Below, in pieces: positions 9,239-18,610 of a stretch of DNA of 64,000 nt (its first letter is position 1; each line of letters starts with the position of its first letter). Source of the DNA: Bradyrhizobium sp. CCBAU 53421 (GTDB lineage: Bacteria; Pseudomonadota; Alphaproteobacteria; Rhizobiales; Xanthobacteraceae); NCBI RefSeq assembly GCF_015291625.1, contig NZ_CP030047.1, forward strand, positions 2,356,001 through 2,420,000. The letters run 5' to 3'. A program made the position numbers and the translations under genes. The notes beneath the pieces were generated by a model that was not told the DNA's origin, did no database searches, and saw only the letters and a list, made by a program, of their open reading frames with translations.

Positions 9239-10879
9239 GTGACTGCACCAAATCCTGCCGCCGGCAAACCCATCGATCCCTCAGCGCTTGCCAATGTGCC
9301 GCGGCTGGTCACGGCCTATTTCGCCGGCAAGCCTGACGCCAGCGATCCCATCCAGCGGGTTGCGTTCGGCACCTCGGGCCATCGCGGCTCGTCGCTGAAG
9401 AACTCCTTCAACGAGGACCACATCCTCGCCACCACGCAGGCGATCTGCGATTACCGGCGCGAGAAGGGTCTCACCGGACCGCTGTTCATCGGCATCGACA
9501 CCCATGCGCTGGCCGAGCCGGCGCTGGCCAGCGCGGTGGAAGTGTTCGCGGCGAATGGCGTCGAGATCATGATCGACGCGCAGGGTGGCTACACCCCGAC
9601 GCCTGTCATCTCGCACGCCATCCTGAGCTACAACAAGGGCCGCAGCACCGGCCTTGCCGACGGCGTCGTCATCACCCCGTCACACAACCCGCCGGAGGAT
9701 GGCGGCTACAAGTATAACCCGCCGCATGGCGGCCCGGCCGACACCGATGTCACCGCGGTGGTCGAGAAGAATGCCAACCGCTACATCGAGGCCGGCCTCA
9801 AGGGCGTCGCGCGAATGCCCTATGATCGCGCGCGCAAGGCCGCGACCACGCATCTGCACGACTACATCACGCCTTACGTTGCCGATCTCGGCAATACCGT
9901 CGATCTCGCGCTGATCAAATCCGCCGGTGTCAAGATCGGCATCGATCCGCTCGGCGGCGCGGCGGTGCATTACTGGCAGCCGATCATCGCGCGCTACGGC
10001 ATCAACGCGTCAGTGGTCAACAATGCGGTCGATCCGACCTTCCGCTTCATGACCGCGGATTGGGACGGCAAGATCCGGATGGACTGCTCGTCGCCCTATG
10101 CGATGGCGAGCCTGATCGGGATGCGCGACCGCTTCGACGTCGCCTTTGCCAACGACACCGATGCCGACCGCCATGGCATTGTGACCCGCTCGAACGGGCT
10201 GATGAACCCGAACCACTTCCTCGCCACCGCGATCGCCTATCTGTTTGCGCACCGGCCGCAATGGAGCAAGGACGCCGCGATCGGCAAAACCATCGTGTCG
10301 AGCTCGATCATCGATCGCATCGCGAAGAAGCTGGGCCGCAAGCTGGTCGAGACGCCGGTCGGCTTCAAATGGTTCGTCGAAGGGCTCGGCAGCGGCGGCT
10401 TCGGCTTTGCCGGTGAAGAGAGCGCCGGCGCCTCGTTCCTCAAGCGCGACGGCACGGTGTGGACCACGGACAAGGACGGCATCATCCTCGGCCTGCTGGC
10501 GGCGGAGATCATCGCCAAGACCGGCCGCGATCCCAGTGAGTTGTTCAACGAGCTGACCGCCGAACTCGGCGTTCCCTATTACGAGCGCATCGATGTCGCG
10601 GCGACGCCGAAGCAGAAGAACGCGCTAAAGGCGCTCGGGCCCGAGCGGCTCAACATGACCGAGCTTGCCGGAGATCCGGTGCGCGCGGTCCGGACCAAGG
10701 CGCCGGGCAACGATCAGCCGTTCGGCGGCATCAAGGTCGAGAGCGAGGCCGGCTGGTTTGCGGCGCGTCCCTCCGGCACCGAGGATGTCTACAAGATCTA
10801 CGCCGAGAGCTTCCGCGGACCGGATCATCTGAAAAAGATCCAAAGCGACGCGCAGGCCGCGATCGCCAAGGTGTTTTAA
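9239..10879 (+). CDS. pgm: phosphoglucomutase, alpha-D-glucose specific (546 aa)
   Basis: Interconverts glucose 1-phosphate and glucose 6-phosphate in the cytosol, feeding glycogen, glucan and surface polysaccharide synthesis. The phosphoserine loop is ITPSHNPPEDGGYKYN with Ser at about residue 148; the metal loop is NDTDADRHG; the sugar-binding GEESAGAS and phosphate-binding RPSGTEDVYKIY motifs are present. I chose the GTG at 9239 because GAGAGG lies 4-5 bases upstream and the resulting 546 residues match the usual length of this enzyme (E. coli Pgm, from memory). An upstream GTG at 9215 has no such site. Confidence 0.95.
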   Translation: MTAPNPAAGKPIDPSALANVPRLVTAYFAGKPDASDPIQRVAFGTSGHRGSSLKNSFNEDHILATTQAICDYRREKGLTGPLFIGIDTHALAEPALASAVEVFAANGVEIMIDAQGGYTPTPVISHAILSYNKGRSTGLADGVVITPSHNPPEDGGYKYNPPHGGPADTDVTAVVEKNANRYIEAGLKGVARMPYDRARKAATTHLHDYITPYVADLGNTVDLALIKSAGVKIGIDPLGGAAVHYWQPIIARYGINASVVNNAVDPTFRFMTADWDGKIRMDCSSPYAMASLIGMRDRFDVAFANDTDADRHGIVTRSNGLMNPNHFLATAIAYLFAHRPQWSKDAAIGKTIVSSSIIDRIAKKLGRKLVETPVGFKWFVEGLGSGGFGFAGEESAGASFLKRDGTVWTTDKDGIILGLLAAEIIAKTGRDPSELFNELTAELGVPYYERIDVAATPKQKNALKALGPERLNMTELAGDPVRAVRTKAPGNDQPFGGIKVESEAGWFAARPSGTEDVYKIYAESFRGPDHLKKIQSDAQAAIAKVF

Positions 10880-10902
10880 GGGCGCGGGGCCGGGCGGAAT
10901 TC

Positions 10903-11859
10903 ATGCGCGTATTGTTGACCGGCTCTTCCGGCTGGCTCGGCCGTTTCCTTGCGCCGCGGCTTCGACAGGCCGGCCATGACGTGACCGGCCTCGATGTCGT
11001 CCCGGGCGAGGCGACTGGTGTGGTCGGTTCGGTGGCCGACCGATCGGTGGTCGACCGGGTGTTCGCCGATCGCGGCATCGAGGCCGTGATCCATGGCGGG
11101 GCTCTGCACAAGCCGGATATCGAACGGTTCGCGCCGCAGGCTTTTGTCGATGTCAACGTGTCAGGCACGCTCAACCTGCTGCAGGCCGCCGTGGCCGCCG
11201 GCCATAAGCAGTTCGTCTTCACCTCGACCACCTCGCTGATGATCTCGCAGGCGATCCGCGACGAGGAAGGTCATGCCGCGGTGTGGCTCGACGAGAGGTC
11301 GGGGCCGCTCGAGCCGCGCAACATCTACGGCGTGACAAAACTCGCCGCCGAAAACCTGTGCCGGCTGTACAGCCGCGAGCATGGGCTGAACTGTGCGGTG
11401 CTGCGCACCAGCCGCTTCTTCCCCGAGGATGACGACACGATCCGCGACATCCATGGCGAGAACCTGAAGGCGACCGAGCTGCTGTATCGCCGCCTGACCG
11501 TCGAGGATGCCGCCGGCGCCCATGTCATGGCGCTGGAGAAGATCCGCGGCTTCGAGGTCTTCGTGATCAGCGCGCCGACGCCGTTTGGACGCAGCGACGT
11601 TGCCGCCCTGAAGACCGACGCGGCCGGCGTGATCGCGCGCTACTTCCCGGAAGCACCGGCGCTGTTCGCCCGGCGCGGCTGGCACCTGCCGGCATCGATC
11701 GGCCGGATCTACGATGCCGGCAAGGCCGAACGCTTGCTCGGTTTCCGCGCGGCAACCGACTTTGCCGCGGTGCTCGGCGCCTTGCGCCGTGGCGAGCCGC
11801 TTCCCTTTGCGCACGATCCCGATTATGTCTCGCCGTCAACGAGGCTCGCAAATGGCTGA
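10903..11859 (+). CDS. NAD(P)-dependent epimerase/dehydratase, extended SDR (318 aa)
   Basis: Extended short-chain dehydrogenase with the Rossmann motif TGSSGWLGR at residues 6-14 and the catalytic YGVTK pair (Y142, K146), preceded by FTSTTSL. It probably acts on a sugar or nucleotide sugar or a related hydroxy compound; the substrate cannot be told from sequence. Its last 8 bases overlap the start of the DapA-family gene, so the two are translationally coupled and likely act in one pathway, such as sugar-acid catabolism in which an oxidised sugar is finally cleaved by an aldolase. pgm ends 23 bp upstream. Confidence 0.85.
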   Translation: MRVLLTGSSGWLGRFLAPRLRQAGHDVTGLDVVPGEATGVVGSVADRSVVDRVFADRGIEAVIHGGALHKPDIERFAPQAFVDVNVSGTLNLLQAAVAAGHKQFVFTSTTSLMISQAIRDEEGHAAVWLDERSGPLEPRNIYGVTKLAAENLCRLYSREHGLNCAVLRTSRFFPEDDDTIRDIHGENLKATELLYRRLTVEDAAGAHVMALEKIRGFEVFVISAPTPFGRSDVAALKTDAAGVIARYFPEAPALFARRGWHLPASIGRIYDAGKAERLLGFRAATDFAAVLGALRRGEPLPFAHDPDYVSPSTRLANG

Positions 11860-12727
11860 CTTCCACGGCGTCTTTCCCTACCTGGTGTCCCCGGTTGATC
11901 CCGCCGGCCATGTCCGCACCGAAGTGCTGGGCCGGCTGTGCGACGATCTGGTCAAGGCCGGCGTCCACGGCCTGACGCCGCTCGGCTCGACCGGCGAGTT
12001 CGCCTATCTCAACAATGCGCAGCGGATGCAGGTGGTGGCGACCACGATCGAGGCCGCGCAGGGCCGCGTGCCCGTGGTCGCAGGCGTCGCCTCGACCTCG
12101 ACGGCGGATGCGGTGGCGCAGGCCAAGGCCTATCAGAAGCGGGGTGCTGCAGGCATTCTCGCGATCCTGGAGGCGTATTTTCCGCTCAGTGACGCCCAGG
12201 TGGAATCCTATTTCCGTGCCATTGCCGATGCCGTCGACATTCCGCTCGTGATCTACACCAATCCGAATTTCCAGCGCTCCGATCTCACGCTCGACGTCAT
12301 CGCGCGGCTCGCCCAGCACCCGCGCATCGGCTACATCAAGGACGCCTCGACCAACACCGGCCGGCTGCTGTCGATCATGAACCGCTGCGGCGACGGCCTG
12401 AAAGTGTTCTCGGCGTCAGCCCATATTCCGGCCGCGGTGATGCTGATCGGCGGCCATGGCTGGATGGCGGGACCGGCCTGCATCATCCCGCGGCAGAGCG
12501 TCGAGCTCTATAATCTCTGCCGCCGCGCCCGCTGGGACGAGGCGATGACCCTGCAGCGCAAGCTCTGGCGCATCAACGAAGTGTTCGCCCGCTTCAACTT
12601 GGCCGCCTGCATCAAGGCCGGGCTCGCGATCCAGGGCTACGATGTCGGCGACCCCGTGCCGCCGCAGGCGCCGCTGACCGCCGAGCAGCGCAAGGTGGTC
12701 GAGGCCGCGTTGCGCGATCTCGGCTGA
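11852..12727 (+). CDS. DapA-family lyase/aldolase (291 aa)
   Basis: Class I aldolase of the dihydrodipicolinate synthase/N-acetylneuraminate lyase family. The pyruvate-binding loop is GSTGE (residues 45-49), the catalytic Tyr is Y135 in VIYTNP and the Schiff-base Lys is K163 in GYIKDAS. It overlaps the preceding epimerase gene by 8 bp (11852-11859), which argues against a housekeeping lysine-biosynthesis role and for a catabolic or keto-acid function paired with that SDR. It stops about 110 bp before the CoxL-type gene. The exact substrate is unknown. Confidence 0.86.
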   Translation: MADFHGVFPYLVSPVDPAGHVRTEVLGRLCDDLVKAGVHGLTPLGSTGEFAYLNNAQRMQVVATTIEAAQGRVPVVAGVASTSTADAVAQAKAYQKRGAAGILAILEAYFPLSDAQVESYFRAIADAVDIPLVIYTNPNFQRSDLTLDVIARLAQHPRIGYIKDASTNTGRLLSIMNRCGDGLKVFSASAHIPAAVMLIGGHGWMAGPACIIPRQSVELYNLCRRARWDEAMTLQRKLWRINEVFARFNLAACIKAGLAIQGYDVGDPVPPQAPLTAEQRKVVEAALRDLG

Positions 12728-12838
12728 AATTGGCTTGCGCGTTGCATCAGGCGCATTACGTCGTCGTTTCCGGGCGTGTTGTCTCGCGCCGAAAATCCGT
12801 TAAAACCCGCCGAAATTTCTGAAATCAAGGACCCTGCG

Positions 12839-15163
12839 ATGAACATTCTTCCCGGCAATATGCGTTTTGGTGCGGGCCAGCCGGTCAAGCGTCTGGAAGA
12901 CCAGCGGCTGCTCACCGGGAAGGGGCATTTCATCGACGACAAGCCGCAGGACGGCGCGCTCTGGCTGCACGTGCTGCGCTCGCCGCATGCCCACGCCAAC
13001 ATCAAGTCGATCGACGTCAAAGCGGCGCTGGAGATGCCCGGCGTCAAGGCGGTCTATACCGGCGCCGACCTCGTCAAGGACGATATCGGCACGCTGCCGA
13101 CGCTGGCGATCTTCAAGCGGCCCGACGGCTCGCCGATGACCGTGCCGCCGCGGCGCCTGTTGGCGCATGAGGTCGTGCGCTATGCGGGCGAGGGTGTCGC
13201 GGCCGTGGTCGCGACCTCGCGGGTGCTGGCGCAGACCGCAGCCGAGGCGATCGAGGTCGATTACGAGGTGCTGCCTTCGGTGGTTGATCCGGTCGAGGCG
13301 ATCAAGCCGGGCGCGCCGGCGGTCTGGCCGGAGGCGCCGGACAACATCGTGGCCGCGATGAGCTATGGCGACGCCGCCAAGGTCGAGGAGGCTTTCGCCA
13401 ATGCCGCGCATAAAGTGTCGCTCGACCTCGTCAGCCAGCGCCTGGTGCCGTCGGCGATGGAGCCGCGCTCGACCATTGCCGAGATCGAGAAGAAGACCGG
13501 CCGGCTCATTCTCCATGTGCAGTCGCAGACCCCGGGCTCGACCCGTGATCTCCTCGCGGAATCGATCCTGAAGCGGCCGAAGGACAGCGTGCGTGTTTTG
13601 GTCGGCGATATCGGCGGCGGCTTCGGCCAGAAGACCAGCCTCTATCCCGAAGACGGCATCGTCGCCTATGCCGCGACCAAGCTGAACGAGAAGATCCGCT
13701 GGCGCGGCGATCGCACCGACGAATTCGTCGGTGGCACCCATGGCCGCGACCTCACCTCGACCGGCGAGTTCGCGCTCGACGCCAAGGGCCGCGTGCTGGC
13801 CTATCGCGTGCGGTCGATCGGCGGCACCGGCGCCTATTCGTCGGGCACCGCCAACATCATTCCGCTGGTGCTCGGCCCGTTCGTGCAGACCGGCGTCTAC
13901 GATCTGCCGCTGGTGCATTTCGAGGTGAAGTCGGTGATGACCAACACCGCGCCGGTCGGCGCCTATCGCGGCGCCGGCAGGCCGGAGGCCGTGTTCATCG
14001 TTGAACGGCTGTTCGATGCCGCCGCCCGCCAGATCGGCATGGACCCGCGCACCATCCGCAAGGTCAACTACATCAAGCCGGCGCAGCTGCCCTACACCAA
14101 CGCGGTCGGGCAGGTGTACGATTCCGGCGCCTTCGCCCATATGCTGGAGCGCGCGTCCGATCTGGCCGACTGGAACGGCTTTGCCGCGCGCAAGAAGGCG
14201 GCGAAGAAGAAGGGCCTGCTCTACGGCCGCGGCTTGACCAGCTACATCGAATGGACCGGCGGCCGCGCCCATACCGAGAACGTCTCGTTGCATGCGACCG
14301 CCGAGGGCCGCGTCGTCCTGTGGTCGGGTACGATGGCGATGGGGCAAGGCCTCGCCACCACCTACACCCAGATGGTGTCCGAGTCGCTCGGCATTGCGAT
14401 GGACAAGATCGACGTCATCCAGGGCGACACGGACCTGGCCACCGGTTTCGGCAGCGTCGGCTCGCGCTCGCTGTTCGTCGGCGGCACCGCGGTTGCGGTC
14501 TCCGCCAACGACATGATCAACAAGGCGCGCGACAAGGCCTCAAACCTGCTCGAGGCCTCCGTCGGGGACATCGAGTATCGCGACGGCTTCCTCACCGTGG
14601 TCGGCACCGACAAGCGCATCAGCCTGTTCGAGATCGCGGCCAAGGAAAATGGAGCAAAACTCTCGGTCGAGAGCGAGGGCAATGTCGACGGCCCGAGCTG
14701 GCCGAACGGCACCCATATCTGCGAGGTCGAGATCGATCCCGAGACCGGCGTCACGCGCGTGGTGCGCTACACCACGGTCGACGACGTCGGGGTCGCGGTC
14801 AATCCGATGCTGGTGACCGGGCAGGTGCATGGCGGCGTCGTCCAGGGCATCGGCCAGGCGCTGTACGAAGGCGTGGCCTACAGCGAGGAAGGCCAACTGC
14901 TGACCGCGAGCTATCAGGACTATTGCATCCCGCGCGCCTCGGACGTTCCGCCGATCACGGTGACGCTCGATCCCTCCGCGCCCTGCAAGACCAATCCGCT
15001 TGGCGCCAAGGGCTGCGGCGAGTCGGGCGCGATCGGCGGCCCACCCTGCATCACCAACGGTGTGATGGATGCGCTGAGCGAGGTCGGGATCACCCAGCTG
15101 AATACGCCGCTGACGCCGGTGAAGATCTGGCAGGCGATCCAGGACGCCAAGGCGGGGACTTAA
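12839..15163 (+). CDS. form II CoxL-type molybdenum hydroxylase large subunit (774 aa)
   Basis: Large (molybdopterin cytosine dinucleotide) subunit of the xanthine oxidase/CO dehydrogenase family. Mo-cofactor motifs are GDIGGGFGQK (Gln about 264), AYRGAGRPEA (375 onward) and GAKGCGESGAIGG with the active-site Glu at about 728. The AYRGAGR loop marks form II; true CO dehydrogenases have AYRCSFR. Substrates of form II enzymes are mostly aldehydes, N-heterocycles or unknown. The FAD (medium) and [2Fe-2S] (small) subunits needed for a complete enzyme are not adjacent. The ATG at 12839 begins the usual N-terminus; an upstream in-frame ATG at 12776 adds an unlikely leader. Confidence 0.92.
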   Translation: MNILPGNMRFGAGQPVKRLEDQRLLTGKGHFIDDKPQDGALWLHVLRSPHAHANIKSIDVKAALEMPGVKAVYTGADLVKDDIGTLPTLAIFKRPDGSPMTVPPRRLLAHEVVRYAGEGVAAVVATSRVLAQTAAEAIEVDYEVLPSVVDPVEAIKPGAPAVWPEAPDNIVAAMSYGDAAKVEEAFANAAHKVSLDLVSQRLVPSAMEPRSTIAEIEKKTGRLILHVQSQTPGSTRDLLAESILKRPKDSVRVLVGDIGGGFGQKTSLYPEDGIVAYAATKLNEKIRWRGDRTDEFVGGTHGRDLTSTGEFALDAKGRVLAYRVRSIGGTGAYSSGTANIIPLVLGPFVQTGVYDLPLVHFEVKSVMTNTAPVGAYRGAGRPEAVFIVERLFDAAARQIGMDPRTIRKVNYIKPAQLPYTNAVGQVYDSGAFAHMLERASDLADWNGFAARKKAAKKKGLLYGRGLTSYIEWTGGRAHTENVSLHATAEGRVVLWSGTMAMGQGLATTYTQMVSESLGIAMDKIDVIQGDTDLATGFGSVGSRSLFVGGTAVAVSANDMINKARDKASNLLEASVGDIEYRDGFLTVVGTDKRISLFEIAAKENGAKLSVESEGNVDGPSWPNGTHICEVEIDPETGVTRVVRYTTVDDVGVAVNPMLVTGQVHGGVVQGIGQALYEGVAYSEEGQLLTASYQDYCIPRASDVPPITVTLDPSAPCKTNPLGAKGCGESGAIGGPPCITNGVMDALSEVGITQLNTPLTPVKIWQAIQDAKAGT

Positions 15164-15179
15164 GCGCGCCGATGCCTTC

Positions 15180-15202
15180 ACCCTCCCCCTCCAGGGGAGG
15201 GT
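15180..15202. repeat. GC hairpin between convergent genes (possible bidirectional terminator)
   Basis: Perfect 9-bp inverted arms ACCCTCCCC and GGGGAGGGT around the loop CTCCA. It lies between the convergent stops of the CoxL-type gene (15163) and the acyl-CoA dehydrogenase gene (15234). The same hairpin type, with arms ending AT/AT, occurs twice in the element at 20667-20826. Confidence 0.8.
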
Positions 15203-15233
15203 AAGAGGAAGGGCGAATTCGTCCAACCGCGGC

Positions 15234-16430
15234 CTACAACCCCAACACCATCTTCGCGATGATGTCGCGCTGGATCTCCGACGAGCCGCCGAAGATCGTG
15301 TACGCGCGCCCGTTGAGATATTCCGGCACCACCGGCAGCAATTCTTCCGGGATCGCCGGCTCGTGGTTGAGCCGGTAGAACGGCCGTGCCGGCTCGACGG
15401 CAAGGCCATCCTGGCCGATCACGTCGACGCCGAGCCGCGTCACGGCCTGACGGATCTCGCTGACGCGGAGCTTGATCAGCGACGACACCGCGCCGGGATT
15501 CTGCCCGGTCTGCAGCGCCGACAGCACCCTAAGCTCGGTCATCTCGAGCGCGTCGATATCGACCTCGACCTCCGACATCCGCATCGCGATGTCGGGATCC
15601 TCGATCGCGCGGCCGGTGACCTCGGAGCCGGCGAGATCGGAGATCGTCTTCAGCGCCTCGCGCAGCTTTGCGGAGGCGATGCCGGAGCCGCGCTCGAACT
15701 CGAGCAGATATTTGCCGTAGGTCCAGCCCTTGCCTTCCTCGCCGACGCGATTGGCGACGGGCACACGGACGTCGTCGAAGAACACCTGGTTGACCTCGTG
15801 GTCGCCGCCGATGGTCAGGATCGGGCGCGTGGTGATGCCAGGCGTCTTCATGTCGACCAGGATGAAGCTGATGCCGTCCTGCTGCCGCTCGCCCTCATTG
15901 GTGCGCACCAGCGCGAACATGCGGTTGGCGTGATGGGCATGCGTGGTCCAGATCTTGGTGCCGTTGATGACGTAGTCGTCACCGTCGCGCACCGCGCGGG
16001 TCTTCAGCGACGAAAGATCGGAGCCCGAACCCGGCTCGGAATAGCCTTGGCACCAATAGTCTTCACCCGAGAGAATCCGCGGCAGATAGAAATTCTTCTG
16101 CTCCGGCGAGCCGAAGCCGATGATGACGGGGCCGACCATCTTCACGCCCATCACGTTGACATTCGGCACGCCGGCGCGGGCGCATTCGGCCTCGAAGATC
16201 CAGCGCTGCGCCGGTGTCCAGTCCGGCCCGCCATGTTCGACCGGCCAGCCCGGCGCGCCCCAGCCCTTCCTGTGCAGCGCGCGCTGCCAGGCCATGCCGA
16301 TATCGGGGTCGGAGAACACCGACGGCGTCAGCGCGGTAGCGCGCTTCATTTCCGGCGTCAGGCTCTCGGCGATGTAGTCGCGGACTTCCTGTTCGAAGGC
16401 GCGTTCCTCGGCACTGAAGGTGAGATCCAT
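15234..16430 (-). CDS. acyl-CoA dehydrogenase, catalytic-type partner (398 aa)
   Basis: FAD-dependent alpha,beta-dehydrogenation of an acyl-CoA. Family blocks are YSEPGSGSDLSSL (130-142), KIWTTHAHHA, the helix with FERGSGIA containing E246, and the C-terminal FGGSSEIQRDIIAKMVLGL. There is no Glu in the position used by medium-chain enzymes (the C-terminal motif reads FGG), so E246 is the probable base, as in isovaleryl-CoA or steroid side-chain enzymes. It lies 14 bp downstream of a second, more divergent acyl-CoA dehydrogenase and shares an operon with an enoyl-CoA hydratase. The ATG at 16430 begins MDLTFS, the usual start. Confidence 0.9.
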   Translation of the reverse strand: MDLTFSAEERAFEQEVRDYIAESLTPEMKRATALTPSVFSDPDIGMAWQRALHRKGWGAPGWPVEHGGPDWTPAQRWIFEAECARAGVPNVNVMGVKMVGPVIIGFGSPEQKNFYLPRILSGEDYWCQGYSEPGSGSDLSSLKTRAVRDGDDYVINGTKIWTTHAHHANRMFALVRTNEGERQQDGISFILVDMKTPGITTRPILTIGGDHEVNQVFFDDVRVPVANRVGEEGKGWTYGKYLLEFERGSGIASAKLREALKTISDLAGSEVTGRAIEDPDIAMRMSEVEVDIDALEMTELRVLSALQTGQNPGAVSSLIKLRVSEIRQAVTRLGVDVIGQDGLAVEPARPFYRLNHEPAIPEELLPVVPEYLNGRAYTIFGGSSEIQRDIIAKMVLGL

Positions 16431-16444
16431 GGTGCGCTCTCCGT

Positions 16445-17590
16445 TTACCCGTGGGCGCGGCCGCTCAGCGCGGCGTGGCGGCGATAATGATGGGCGCTGC
16501 CGCCGAACAGCGTGTCGAAGGCCAGCAGTCGCTTGAAATAGGCGCCGATGTCGAGCTCCTCGGTGACACCCATGGCGCCGTGCAGCTGCACCGCCTGTTC
16601 GGCGACGAAGCGCGCGCATTTGCCGATCTTCGCCTTGGCGCCGGACGCCGCGCGGCTGCGCGCCACCGGCTCTGCGTTCGCCATGAGTGCGGCGCGCAGT
16701 GCCATCGAGCGCGCCTCGTCGACCTGCATTGCGACGTCGGCGAGGCGGTGGCGGATCACCTGGTTGGCCGACAGCGGCCGGCCGAACTGCTTGCGGATTT
16801 TTGTGTATTCGAGCGTGGTGTCGAGCAGCGTCTGCATGATGCCGACCGCTTCTGCACCGAGCGCGGCCATCGCGCGGTCCACCACGGTTTCGATCGCGGG
16901 TAGCGCATCCTGGCCGTTGCCGAGCAGCGCGTCGGCGGGCAATTGCACATCCCTGAGATCGATATTGCAGCCGCGCCCGCCACCGAGCCGCGCGTAGTCG
17001 CGCAGAGTGAGGCCGGGCGCACCGGCCGGCACCAGAAACAGGCCAAGCTTGCCCGATGTGCCATTGGCATTGGCAACGCGGGCGGAGACGATGATCTGGC
17101 TGGCGGCCGCTCCATCGAGCACCGCGATCTTGCTGCCGTTCAGCCGCCAGCCGTCGGTGGCCTTGGTGGCCCTCGCGTCGATGTGGGCAAGGTCGAAGCG
17201 CGCGGCGCGCTCCGAATGCGCGAAGGCGAGTGTGAGCGCGCCCTCGGCGACCTTGGGCAGGATCGCCTGCTGCTGCGCCTCGGTGCCGCATTCGGCGACC
17301 AGCGCGGCGCCGATCACGACGGTGGAGAGGAACGGCTCCGACACCAGTCCGCGGCCGAAGGCTTCCATCAACAGCCCGACCTCGATCGCGCCGCCGCCGA
17401 GCCCGCCATGGGCTTCGGCAATCGGCAGCGCCAGCCAGCCGAGCTCGGCGAATTGCTTCCAGATCGCGGGCGAATAGCCTAGCGGATCGTTCGCTGCCAT
17501 CTTGCGATGCTCTGATGTGAAGGTCTCCGCCACGAAGCGGTCGGCACTTTCGCGCAGCAGACGCTGCTCGTCGCTCAGGGTGAGGTCCAT
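16445..17590 (-). CDS. acyl-CoA dehydrogenase, divergent partner subunit (381 aa)
   Basis: Second acyl-CoA dehydrogenase-fold protein of the operon, starting MDLTLSDEQRLL. The fold is clear (LGGGAIEVGLLMEAFG, TKIRKQFGRPLSANQ, LHGAMGVTEELDI), but the helix that carries Glu in its neighbour reads VVDRAMAALG, with Asp instead, and the C-terminus is FGGSAHHYRRHAA. It therefore looks like the non-catalytic or cofactor-binding partner of an obligate hetero-oligomer. It ends 14 bp before its partner and starts 5 bp after the stop of the hydratase gene. Substrate unknown; bulky or branched acyl-CoAs are typical for such pairs. Confidence 0.86.
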   Translation of the reverse strand: MDLTLSDEQRLLRESADRFVAETFTSEHRKMAANDPLGYSPAIWKQFAELGWLALPIAEAHGGLGGGAIEVGLLMEAFGRGLVSEPFLSTVVIGAALVAECGTEAQQQAILPKVAEGALTLAFAHSERAARFDLAHIDARATKATDGWRLNGSKIAVLDGAAASQIIVSARVANANGTSGKLGLFLVPAGAPGLTLRDYARLGGGRGCNIDLRDVQLPADALLGNGQDALPAIETVVDRAMAALGAEAVGIMQTLLDTTLEYTKIRKQFGRPLSANQVIRHRLADVAMQVDEARSMALRAALMANAEPVARSRAASGAKAKIGKCARFVAEQAVQLHGAMGVTEELDIGAYFKRLLAFDTLFGGSAHHYRRHAALSGRAHG

Positions 17591-17595
17591 CGGGT

Positions 17596-18453
17596 CTACT
17601 TCACGTTGGCGGTTTTCTTGACGGAGGGATGCAGACCCGCAGGGTCCACGATCATTCCGAATTCCTGCAGGTTGTGAGCGTGGCAGAGCTGATGCAGCGC
17701 GAACGCCTGATCGATCGCGGCGGGTTGGCCCATGATGTCGATCGAGCGGTTCACCGCCTCCTTGGACAGCTTCAGCGCGAAGGCGGGCTTGGCCGCGATC
17801 CTGCGCGCCAGCGCCAGCGTGAAGGACGACAGATCGCCGCGCGGCACCACGTGATTGACCATGCCGAGACGATGCGCTTCGTCGGCGCTCCAGACGTCGG
17901 CGGTGAACAGCATCTCCTTGGCCTTGCGCGCGCCGAGCTCCCAGGGATGCACGAACCACTCGACGCCGCAGACCCCCATCGTCACCACGGGATCGCAGAA
18001 CTCGGCGTCATGGCTCGCGACGATTAGGTCGCAGGCCCAGGCCAACATCAGCCCGCCGGCGATGCATTTGCCGTGGATCTCCGCGATCGTGGGCTTGGCG
18101 AGATTGCGCCAGCGCCTTGTGATCTGCAGATAGATCTCCTGTTCGCGCGCGAAGCGGCCGTGCGCATTGGGCTCGGCAAAGCCGCCCCAATTTCCGACTG
18201 GCGGGAAATCGACGCCTGCCTCGTTCTTAGCCCCAGGCCTGAGATCGTGACCGGCCGAGAAATGCGGGCCGTTGCCGGCGAGGATGATGACCTTGATCGC
18301 GTCGTCCTGCACCGCCCGGTCGAAGGCGGCGTTGAGGTCGTAGGTCATCTGCAGGTTCTGGGCGTTGCGCGCCTCGGGGCGGTTCATCACGATCCGCACA
18401 ATCGCGGGATCGGGCCGCTCGACAACAATCGTCTCGAATTGTTCGGACGTCAT
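17596..18453 (-). CDS. enoyl-CoA hydratase/isomerase family protein (285 aa)
   Basis: Crotonase-fold enzyme, first gene of a three-gene minus-strand operon with two acyl-CoA dehydrogenases. The oxyanion-hole regions are NGPHFSAGHDL (about 60-70) and EIHGKCIAGGLMLAWACDL. The usual catalytic Glu pair of classical hydratases is not evident in the CGVEWFVHPWELG stretch, except for the E in VEW, so hydratase versus hydrolase or isomerase is open. The ATG at 18453 follows GGGAGG. It probably hydrates the product of the adjacent dehydrogenases. Confidence 0.87.
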   Translation of the reverse strand: MTSEQFETIVVERPDPAIVRIVMNRPEARNAQNLQMTYDLNAAFDRAVQDDAIKVIILAGNGPHFSAGHDLRPGAKNEAGVDFPPVGNWGGFAEPNAHGRFAREQEIYLQITRRWRNLAKPTIAEIHGKCIAGGLMLAWACDLIVASHDAEFCDPVVTMGVCGVEWFVHPWELGARKAKEMLFTADVWSADEAHRLGMVNHVVPRGDLSSFTLALARRIAAKPAFALKLSKEAVNRSIDIMGQPAAIDQAFALHQLCHAHNLQEFGMIVDPAGLHPSVKKTANVK

Positions 18454-18610
18454 GGATCCTCCCGCGATCGATTTTTCGCCATGATGAACGGCGCAGGGAG
18501 GGATAGGCAAGGGCCATCATCTGCAAAAGAACGCGCGAAATCCGCCGCACGGGATTATCAGGCGAAAATCTGTTACCGTGACGAGAGAATCCACCGGGAG
18601 GACGATCTTC

